This document shows positions 1 to 6,848 of a stretch of DNA of 38,161 nucleotides, piece after piece. The notes beneath the pieces were generated by a model. It was not told the origin of the DNA. It searched no databases and saw nothing but the letters and a program-made list of their open reading frames with translations. The stretch is from Candidatus Paceibacter sp. (GTDB lineage Bacteria > Patescibacteriota > Patescibacteriia > Magasanikbacterales > UBA922): the NCBI GenBank assembly GCA_020725175.1, contig DYFM01000013.1:1-38161 (forward strand), written 5' to 3'. The position numbers and the translations under genes are program-made. Every line of letters begins with the position of its first letter. The stretch's first letter is position 1.

Positions 1-1337
1 AATACATATATTCAATTTCTACTTTTGTAGATAGCGCAATGCCCACTCATCCCACTTGGCTCTAATACATATATTCAATTTCTACTTTTGTAGATAGGCA
101 GGGCTCTACAAAAAAGATCTCTCTAATACATATATTCAATTTCTACTTTTGTAGATATAGCGAGCCAATCACAGCCCTTGAGACTCTAATACATATATTC
201 AATTTCTACTTTTGTAGATGCTAAGATAGTTTGTGAGTACCCTAGCTCTAATACATATATTCAATTTCTACTTTTGTAGATACGGGTATGCCGAACTCTT
301 GGAGTTTCTCTAATACATATATTCAATTTCTACTTTTGTAGATATGACAGTGGTCAGTACAATATCACTGCTCTAATACATATATTCAATTTCTACTTTT
401 GTAGATATGAATTGACTTGGTGAAATAAGATTCTCTAATACATATATTCAATTTCTACTTTTGTAGATTGTTTCTATCAATCAAGCACAGGAACTCTAAT
501 ACATATATTCAATTTCTACTTTTGTAGATTCTGAGTGCCTTGATCTGCTCGCAGCTCTAATACATATATTCAATTTCTACTTTTGTAGATGTGTGATCAC
601 GATACCAAGATCAGATCTCTAATACATATATTCAATTTCTACTTTTGTAGATCTTGACGCATGACGACGTAAATTTGAACTCTAATACATATATTCAATT
701 TCTACTTTTGTAGATTCAAGACATGGCACAAATGTCAAGTCACTCTAATACATATATTCAATTTCTACTTTTGTAGATAAGAATATGTTCAATCGTAATA
801 ACTGTCTCTAATACATATATTCAATTTCTACTTTTGTAGATAAATGACAATGTTATATTTATCATGAACTCTAATACATATATTCAATTTCTACTTTTGT
901 AGATTCTCTCGGCTGGACAGTTGGAAATTTCTCTAATACATATATTCAATTTCTACTTTTGTAGATTCTTCAACTGTCGTATTAATTTCCTTCTCTAATA
1001 CATATATTCAATTTCTACTTTTGTAGATGGATGAGAGAGCGCTATGATGTGATACTCTAATACATATATTCAATTTCTACTTTTGTAGATAAATCTCGCA
1101 ATGCCCCTCTCTTCAGCTCTAATACATATATTCAATTTCTACTTTTGTAGATTAGTAGGCTTCTTGAATTGGTCGCCACTCTAATACATATATTCAATTT
1201 CTACTTTTGTAGATGTTGGGGTGTTGATAGGTGTGAGGGTCTCTAATACATATATTCAACTTCTACTTTTGTAGATAGCCATACGATCGCGCCGACGGGG
1301 GCTCTAATACATATATTCAATTTCTACTTTTGTAGAA
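1..1337 (+). CRISPR. Type V-A (Cas12a) CRISPR array, 22 repeats and 21 spacers, left end cut
   Basis: A 36-bp repeat recurs every 61-63 bp from base 1 to 1337. Its last 19 bases, AATTTCTACTTTTGTAGAT, are the Cas12a crRNA handle: TCTAC and GTAGA form a 5-bp stem around a TTTT loop. Repeat starts are 1 (first four bases missing), 60, 121, 184, 246, 308, 371, 433, 494, 555, 617, 680, 743, 806, 869, 931, 993, 1055, 1117, 1179, 1241 and 1302. Spacers are 25-27 nt. The first 20 repeats appear identical; repeat 21 has AACTTCTAC instead of AATTTCTAC, and repeat 22 ends GTAGAA instead of GTAGAT. Decay on the right marks that as the old, leader-distal end, so the array is read rightward and its leader and cas12a/cas1/cas2/cas4 should lie left of the window. 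No cas gene is present here. Confidence 0.98.
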
Positions 1338-1370
1338 AGGAAGGACATCCTGTTTATAATGCATCTTGAT

Positions 1371-1410
1371 CCCCCCCCACAGCCCCCACCCTCACCCCCC
1401 ACCCCCACCC
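1371..1410. other. C-rich tract, G-quadruplex-capable on the minus strand
   Basis: Forty bases just after the last CRISPR repeat are almost only C, with six or more C-runs of at least three separated by 1-4 bases. The minus strand therefore has G-runs that fit the G3+N1-7 quadruplex rule, and the plus strand could form an i-motif. For rightward array transcription the G-rich strand is the template. Quadruplex formation and any role in ending pre-crRNA transcription are inference. Confidence 0.6.
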
Positions 1411-1467
1411 GAGGCGGGTAAACAAGGCGGGTAAACAAGGCGGACATGTGCGGCGGGGACATTCATT
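1411..1467. repeat. Short GC-rich tandem repeats and a dispersed 29-bp motif
   Basis: GGCGGGTAAACAA occurs twice in tandem and is followed by a 29-bp stretch starting GGCGGACATGTGC and ending ATTCATT (1439-1467). Close relatives of that stretch lie at 20498-20526 and 11823-11852, so this is one member of a dispersed intergenic repeat family. No gene is seen in 1338-1521. Confidence 0.6.
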
Positions 1468-1469
1468 AC

Positions 1470-1498
1470 TTGACAAAACTACAATTTTCATATATAAT
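1470..1498 (+). promoter_or_regulatory. Consensus sigma-70-type promoter with operator-like repeats
   Basis: A perfect TTGACA (1470-1475) and a perfect TATAAT (1493-1498) are 17 bp apart. The 11-mer ACTACAATTTT occurs at 1478-1488 inside the promoter spacer and again at 1511-1521, directly against the start codon. TGTAG at 1501-1505 is the inverse of the CTACA core. Three such boxes around -10 and the transcription start suggest a repressor site, which is inference. The predicted 5' leader is only about 17 nt. Confidence 0.8.
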
Positions 1499-1521
1499 TC
1501 TGTAGGTAAGACTACAATTTT

Positions 1522-2652
1522 ATGAAAATAAAAAGAGATTTACAATTAAAAATAGAAAAATGGTTGTTTAAAGGTAAAATTTTGATTGTTTACGGTGCAA
1601 GACAGGTGGGAAAGACAACGCTTGCCAAGACATTACTATTAGAACATGGAAATATAGCTGATTACTATAATTGCGAGATTATTCAGGTGCGGCAGGCACT
1701 GGAAAAAGAAGACCCAATTTCTCTCAAAAAATTTTTAGGTGATGCTAAACTTATCGTTTTGGATGAGGCACAAAAAGTGCCAAATATTGGTCGGACTCTA
1801 AAGTTGTTGATTGATACGTATCCGGATATGCAAATTATTGCCACCGGATCCTCCAGTTTTGATTTGTCAAACCAAGTCAACGAACCTTTGACCGGTCGGG
1901 CTATTGAGTTTTCGCTATATCCATTTTCGCTTCGAGAATTGTCTCAATGTTACCGTCCTTATGAACTTGATGCTCAGTTACCCTTCTATCTACGGTTCGG
2001 ACTTTATCCGGACATCGCTCAGAGCGGTGAAACTGACGCAGAAACTTTGCTGACAAACATCAGTAACCAATATTTATATAAAGATGTACTTGAATTTGAA
2101 CATCTGAAGCGATCGGATCTGTTGGTACAACTCCTGCAGCTACTGGCGTTGCAAATAGGTCAGGAAGTTTCCATTCATGAGTTGGCAGTGTCTTTGCAAT
2201 GTGCTCGGGATACTGTGCTACGTTATCTGGATCTCTTAGAAAAATCATTTGTCATTTTTCACTTGCGGGCATTTAGCCGAAATCCACGGAAAGAAATCAG
2301 TAAAAAGCGAAAAATATATTTTTATGACGTCGGTATTAGAAATAGTTTGATTAGCCGCTATACACAACTGCCACTACGAGATGATGTGGGCGTGTTGTGG
2401 GAAAATTTTTGTATCAGTGAACGAAGGAAGTTCCTACAAATAACCGACCAACACCCGCAACAATATTTTTGGCGTTCTTTAACGCAAAAAGAAGTGGACT
2501 ATGTAGAGGAATATAATAATATACTCCGCGGGTATGAGTTTAAGTGGAAAAAAAATAATGTGAATCCGCCAAAAGATTTTCTTACATACCCTAATAGTAG
2601 TGTGACAGTAATCAATCATGATAACTATACTGATTTTTTTGGTTGTGGATAA
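1522..2652 (+). CDS. AAA_14/DUF4143-type ATPase
   Basis: A 376-aa protein of the widespread AAA_14 plus DUF4143 ATP-binding family. The N-terminal half has a Walker A motif, GARQVGKT (about residues 25-32), a Walker B, LIVLDEAQ (78-84), and a polar ATGSSS sensor-like segment near 107. The C-terminal half (about 190-340) matches the DUF4143 pattern in layout, with a winged-helix-like stretch followed by a nuclease-like region containing EVDYV. Length is normal for the family and there is no signal peptide or TM segment. Cellular function is not established; members are often scattered accessory genes. It stands alone between the CRISPR array and rpoB, with its own consensus promoter, and shows no obvious Shine-Dalgarno. 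A functional link to CRISPR is not supported beyond adjacency. Confidence 0.85.
   Translation: MKIKRDLQLKIEKWLFKGKILIVYGARQVGKTTLAKTLLLEHGNIADYYNCEIIQVRQALEKEDPISLKKFLGDAKLIVLDEAQKVPNIGRTLKLLIDTYPDMQIIATGSSSFDLSNQVNEPLTGRAIEFSLYPFSLRELSQCYRPYELDAQLPFYLRFGLYPDIAQSGETDAETLLTNISNQYLYKDVLEFEHLKRSDLLVQLLQLLALQIGQEVSIHELAVSLQCARDTVLRYLDLLEKSFVIFHLRAFSRNPRKEISKKRKIYFYDVGIRNSLISRYTQLPLRDDVGVLWENFCISERRKFLQITDQHPQQYFWRSLTQKEVDYVEEYNNILRGYEFKWKKNNVNPPKDFLTYPNSSVTVINHDNYTDFFGCG
2644..2652 (-). promoter_or_regulatory. Perfect DnaA-box 9-mer (TTATCCACA)
   Basis: TGTGGATAA on the plus strand is the reverse complement of the consensus DnaA box. It overlaps the stop codon of the ATPase gene and sits about 100 bp upstream of the rpoB promoter. 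Two more perfect copies occur at 12427 and 34677. Binding is not shown. Confidence 0.45.
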
Positions 2653-2721
2653 CATTCCCCGAAAAACATGCTATACTGTATTTACATGAATCATTACCTC
2701 AGTTAAAGAGAAAAAACAGGC

Positions 2722-2748
2722 CACCTCAGGAGTTTTGGGGTGATTTTG
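2722..2748 (+). terminator. Weak terminator-like hairpin after the ATPase gene
   Basis: CACCTC (2722-2727) can pair with GGGGTG (2737-2742) with one wobble, followed by ATTTTG. The stem is short and the T-run is imperfect, so this is only a candidate end for the ATPase transcript. Confidence 0.35.
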
Positions 2749-2755
2749 TGTCTTC

Positions 2756-2784
2756 TTGACAAGTGAGGAAAAATCATATATAGT
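2756..2784 (+). promoter_or_regulatory. rpoB promoter
   Basis: TTGACA (2756-2761), a 17-bp spacer and TATAGT (2779-2784) make a near-consensus promoter. Initiation near 2791 would give a 5' leader of about 430 nt before rpoB. Confidence 0.8.
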
Positions 2785-2790
2785 ATTGCG

Positions 2791-3224
2791 GCATTGAATT
2801 GTTTTGTGGCGACGCATAGGTAACGTTGCCATAGAACGGTTCTCTGACACTCCCAACCGTACACGCAGGACCTCTTCGGTAACGCGGATTGATGCGGATT
2901 ATACGCGAAATGACGCTGAACATAGCGGAATAACGTGAATAATTGCAATCACCGTTACTCAGAGGCACCTTCCGTCACTGTGTCTGAACCGGCTGCTTCT
3001 TCTGACGTGTGCTCGTGGATTATTCGTTTACTCGAAGCCCACATGCACATGAAAAACTTACAAACTAGCGAAAAATAACACCCAAAAGTGATACTGAGGG
3101 TGATTTTGTGTATAAAATTTAGTTTATTTGTTTATTAGTTTAAAAGTTTATTTGTGTAGAAAATTGCACTACATAAACAAGTAAACTAATAAACAAATAA
3201 ACCCTTTAACTAATCAACGCTCCT
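2791..3224 (+). promoter_or_regulatory. Long rpoB leader, no gene seen
   Basis: The leader holds no convincing ORF. The minus-strand ORFs listed here overlap one another and look like chance. Its middle (about 2870-2940) is built from degenerate units of the form ACGCGGATT with a period near 10-12 bp. A 14-bp direct repeat, GGGTGATTTTGTGT, occurs at 2738-2751 before the promoter and again at 3098-3111. The last 100 bases carry the inverted repeat listed separately. In most bacteria rplJ-rplL precede rpoB; they are absent here, so control by L10 binding at its usual site is not expected. Confidence 0.6.
3122..3202. repeat. 21-bp perfect inverted repeat in the rpoB leader
   Basis: Left arm 3122-3142 (starting GTTTATTTGTTTATTAG) and right arm 3182-3202 are exact reverse complements, separated by 39 nt. 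Within the loop, TGTAG and CTACA can pair again. The arms are about 85% A/T and built from TTTATTTG-like units. The right arm ends 22 nt before the rpoB start, so the hairpin could affect translation or RNA stability. That role is inference. Confidence 0.85.
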
Positions 3225-6200
3225 ATGCCAACGTTCAAACGTCAGCCGACGAAAGAGCAAGAACGAAAGTTCTTCACCGACCTCAAGAGCGCGATCCCAA
3301 ATCCGGATCTGATTGAGGTACAAAAAGATTCCTACGCGTGGTTTTTCCGCGAGGGAGTAAAAGAATTGTTTGAGGAAATTTCTCCAATAACCGACTTTAC
3401 CGGTCGAGATTTGGAATTGTATTTTGAAGACTATTATATTGATGAACCGAAATTTGACGAGGTAACTTGTCGTGAAAAAAATATTACCTTTGAGGCGCCA
3501 CTTCGAGTAAAAGTACGACTCGTGAATAAGCGAACACAAAAAGAAATGACGCAGGAAATTTATTTGGGCGATATTCCGGTCATGACTCCACGAGGTACCT
3601 TTATGATCAATGGTATTGAACGTGTGGTAGTTTCTCAGCTCATCCGCAGTGCCGGAGCATTCTTTACGGCTGACGCTGTCCGAGGACGTCGCTATTATGG
3701 TGCTAAAATAATCCCAAATCGAGGGGCGTGGATAGAGGTGGAAACTGATCAAAACAACGTGCTTTGGATTAAGGTTGATCGCAAACGTAAGGTGGCAGCT
3801 ACCGCATTGCTTCGTGCATTTGGAATGAGTGACAATGAAACAATCATGAAAGCGTTTGCTGATGTAAATACGCATCCGAATATTGATTTTGTCGAGGCAA
3901 CGTTGAAAAAAGATGTTTCGACCACAGAAGAAGAAGGTTTGGTAGAAGTGTATAAGCGTATTCGCCCGGGAGACCTCGCGACAGCGGACAATGCCAAAGG
4001 CTTGATTCATGCCATGTTCTTCAACTTCGATCGATATGATTTGGGGCGTGTTGGTGTATACAAGTTTCATACCAAGTTTGCACTTGGTCTCAAGAACGAA
4101 GATTTTGATTCAAAGGAACAACGAGTTTTGTCGCTTGATAAATTGTTACTCGTGTTAAAAGAAGTGGTACGATTGAATGTCACCCAAGAAGAGCCGGATG
4201 ATATTGATCATTTGGGTAATCGTCGTATTCGCGCGGTTGGGGAACTTGTGCAAAACCGCTTCCGTATTGGTTTGGCTCGCATGGAACGTATTATCAAGGA
4301 TCGTATGAGTACGTATGAGCTAGACAGTTTGCAACCAAACAAACTGATCAACGCGCGGCCGGTCATTGGATCTGTTCGAGAGTTTTTCATGAGTTCACAG
4401 TTGTCGCAGTTCATGGATCAGATCAACCCATTGGCTGAACTCGAACACAAACGCCGGGTGAGTGCGCTTGGTCCGGGAGGTCTTGCTCGAGATCGTGCCG
4501 GTTTTGAAGTGCGAGATGTACATACCACTCACTATGGCCGTATTTGTCCGATTGCGACTCCGGAAGGACCAAATATCGGTCTCGTTGGACACTTGTCAAG
4601 TTATGCGAAGATGAATTCTTTTGGATTTGTGGAGACACCGTACCGACGTGTTATTAATCAAGTACCAAATGAAGCCCGGTTTACTGAAGGGGAAATTGCG
4701 CGGGAAGATATTGATGGCGTAGTAAAAGCTGGTGAGACGATTACTAAAGAGATAGCAAGTAAGCTCGAAAAAAATAAAGAGCTGAAAACGGTGTTGGTAA
4801 AAGCACGAGTAACCAATGAAGTGGTTCACTTGAATTCATTTGAAGAAGAACGAACCATTACTGCCGCGGCAACCACGACGATTGATAAAAACGGATACTT
4901 TGTTGATGAACGTGTGCCGGCTCGGTACCATGGTGAACCATCGACTATTGAAGTAGATAAAATTGAATACTTGGATGTAGCGTCCAATCAAATTTTGAGT
5001 ATCGCGACCAGTTTGATTCCATTTTTGGAACATGATGACGCGACTCGTGCGCTCATGGGAACAAACATGCAACGTCAAGCTGTGCCATGTATTACTCCGG
5101 ACGCGCCATTGGTTGGTACCGGCGTTGAGCGAGTAGCCGCGGAGAATAGTGGCTACGTTGCGTTGGCGGAAGAAGATGGTGAGGTCACGGCAGTTGATTC
5201 AGATCATGTAGAAATTACCGGAAAAAAAGGTACGGTCTATACATATCAATTGAATAAGTTTATCCGATCAAACGCTTCGAGTTGTATCAACCAACGTCCA
5301 CTCGTTACCTTGGGGCAAAAAGTCAAAAAAGGTGATCCGCTTTGTGATGGTCCTTCCACTGCCGGTGGAGAACTGGCTCTTGGGCAAAACGTCTTGGTGG
5401 CATATATGGTGTGGGATGGATACAATTATGAAGACGCGATTATTATTTCTGAACGGTTGGTGCAAAAAGATCGCTACACTTCCATTCATATCGAAGACTA
5501 TGTTACCGACATTCGTGAAACCAAGCTGGGACCGGAAGTGGTGACCAGTGATATCCCAAACGTGAGTGAAGAAAAGTTGAAGAATTTGGATTCAGAAGGA
5601 ATTGTGCGAGTAGGAGCGGAAGTGCATTCCGGTGATATCTTGGTAGGAAAGATTACGCCAAAAGGTGAAACTGAGTTAACGCCGGAAGAGAGATTGCTGC
5701 GCGCGATCTTTGGTGAAAAAGCACGTGATGTGCGTGATTCATCACTGTATCTCGAACACGGTGAACACGGAAAAGTCATCAACGTGCGCGTGTTTTCCAC
5801 GGAAGAAGGTAGTAAGCTTCAGCCGGGAGTGAATAAGCAAGTTCAAGTGACCATTGCTGACATGCGCAAGATTCAAGTCGGTGACAAGATGGCGGGACGT
5901 CACGGGAACAAGGGTGTTATCTCCCGCGTAGTACCGGTAGAAGACATGCCGTTTTTGGAAGATGGAACTCCGGTTGATATTATTTTGTCTCCACTCGGTG
6001 TCGTGTCTCGTATGAACTTGGGACAGCTTCTTGAAACGCACTTGGGTCTAGCTGCCAACGCACTTGGCTATCGAGCTGCTACTCCAACCTTGAATGGTAT
6101 TACCGAAGAGCAAATTAAGGCGGAACTGGAAAAAGCCGGCTTCCCAACGGATGGACAAATGCAGCTCTTTGACGGTCGAACCGGTGAACCATTTGATAAC

Positions 6201-6635
6201 AAGACAACAGTCGGTTACAACTACATGCTCAAGTTGAACCATATGGTGGAAGATAAAATTCATCAACGATCGATTGGTCCATACAGTTTGATTACCCAGC
6301 AACCGCTGGGAGGTAAAGCACAGTTTGGTGGACAGCGGTTTGGAGAAATGGAAGTGTGGGCACTGGAAGCCTATGGTGCGGCACATACCTTGCAAGAAAT
6401 TTTGACAATTAAATCCGACGACGTCCCAGGTCGGTCAAAAGCTTATGAAGCAATTATCAAGGGACAGCCAATTACTCGCGTGAATTTGCCGGAGTCGTTT
6501 AATGTCTTGGTGAAAGAATTGAAGGGACTTTGTCTCGATGTGCAACTGCTCAAAGAACAAAACGGTGAATTGGTCGAAGCGGGTGAGGAAACAGAAGAAG
6601 AACGTGATGTTGAGACTGTTGAAGTAGGGAAATAA
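3225..6635 (+). CDS. rpoB: DNA-directed RNA polymerase beta subunit
   Basis: At 1136 aa this is shorter than E. coli RpoB (1342 aa) and close to compact Gram-positive or CPR forms lacking large lineage-specific inserts. The rifampicin-pocket region SQLSQFMDQINP, followed by HKRRVSALGPGG, lies near residues 390-425; the usual N or T after DQ is I. The active-site lysine and histidine segment GDKMAGRHGNKG is near 885, and GGKAQFGGQRFGEMEVWALE near 1028 forms the clamp/switch contacts with beta prime. The C-terminal tail is acidic. With RpoC and alpha it forms the RNA polymerase core. The ATG at 3225 has no Shine-Dalgarno and is supported by the conserved N-terminus. rpoC follows after 213 nt, probably on the same transcript. 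Confidence 0.99.
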   Translation: MPTFKRQPTKEQERKFFTDLKSAIPNPDLIEVQKDSYAWFFREGVKELFEEISPITDFTGRDLELYFEDYYIDEPKFDEVTCREKNITFEAPLRVKVRLVNKRTQKEMTQEIYLGDIPVMTPRGTFMINGIERVVVSQLIRSAGAFFTADAVRGRRYYGAKIIPNRGAWIEVETDQNNVLWIKVDRKRKVAATALLRAFGMSDNETIMKAFADVNTHPNIDFVEATLKKDVSTTEEEGLVEVYKRIRPGDLATADNAKGLIHAMFFNFDRYDLGRVGVYKFHTKFALGLKNEDFDSKEQRVLSLDKLLLVLKEVVRLNVTQEEPDDIDHLGNRRIRAVGELVQNRFRIGLARMERIIKDRMSTYELDSLQPNKLINARPVIGSVREFFMSSQLSQFMDQINPLAELEHKRRVSALGPGGLARDRAGFEVRDVHTTHYGRICPIATPEGPNIGLVGHLSSYAKMNSFGFVETPYRRVINQVPNEARFTEGEIAREDIDGVVKAGETITKEIASKLEKNKELKTVLVKARVTNEVVHLNSFEEERTITAAATTTIDKNGYFVDERVPARYHGEPSTIEVDKIEYLDVASNQILSIATSLIPFLEHDDATRALMGTNMQRQAVPCITPDAPLVGTGVERVAAENSGYVALAEEDGEVTAVDSDHVEITGKKGTVYTYQLNKFIRSNASSCINQRPLVTLGQKVKKGDPLCDGPSTAGGELALGQNVLVAYMVWDGYNYEDAIIISERLVQKDRYTSIHIEDYVTDIRETKLGPEVVTSDIPNVSEEKLKNLDSEGIVRVGAEVHSGDILVGKITPKGETELTPEERLLRAIFGEKARDVRDSSLYLEHGEHGKVINVRVFSTEEGSKLQPGVNKQVQVTIADMRKIQVGDKMAGRHGNKGVISRVVPVEDMPFLEDGTPVDIILSPLGVVSRMNLGQLLETHLGLAANALGYRAATPTLNGITEEQIKAELEKAGFPTDGQMQLFDGRTGEPFDNKTTVGYNYMLKLNHMVEDKIHQRSIGPYSLITQQPLGGKAQFGGQRFGEMEVWALEAYGAAHTLQEILTIKSDDVPGRSKAYEAIIKGQPITRVNLPESFNVLVKELKGLCLDVQLLKEQNGELVEAGEETEEERDVETVEVGK

Positions 6636-6848
6636 AGAAACAACGAAAAAGGAAACATCGAAATCTCTCCTCCTTATCGAGGAGGGGTTGGGGCAGGTAT
6701 AGTGAGTTTCAATCATCCCCCTAATTCTCTTCCCTTAAAAGAGAAGACGGAATGTCCCCTATCAACTCAACAAAACTTTAGACTTTAACCTTTAGACTTT
6801 CCCGCCCGAGGCGGGTCCGCCTTGGGCGGAAGACTTTAACCTTAAACT
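6636..6848. repeat. rpoB-rpoC intergenic region with short-period repeats
   Basis: No gene is seen in these 213 bases. A pyrimidine/purine palindromic stretch (CTCCTCCTTATCGAGGAGG, about 6666-6686) comes first. Variants of TTTAGACTTTAACC then repeat from about 6776 to 6846, interrupted by the 30-nt double-hairpin element. There is no T-run terminator, consistent with cotranscription of rpoB and rpoC. Confidence 0.6.
6801..6830. mobile_element. 30-nt double-hairpin element, copy E0
   Basis: Two adjacent 15-nt hairpins with 6-bp stems and 3-nt loops: CCCGCC-CGA-GGCGGG and TCCGCC-TTG-GGCGGA. It is flanked by AGACTTT on both sides (6794-6800 and 6831-6837), as a target duplication would leave, though the flanks are themselves repetitive. 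Relatives E1 (25045-25074) and E2 (25118-25147) interrupt a tRNA-Arg copy. E0 is in the opposite orientation, judged by loop order. Confidence 0.65.

Noticed and set aside
1338-1521. CRISPR leader on the right side of the array
   Set aside because: Repeat decay at the right end and the Cas12a repeat orientation both place the leader on the left, outside the window.
3210-4070. 286-aa minus-strand ORF opposite rpoB
   Set aside because: It lies entirely antisense to a certain gene, lacks any domain-like pattern, and is one of many shadow ORFs; the same holds for 9300-10142 opposite rpoC.
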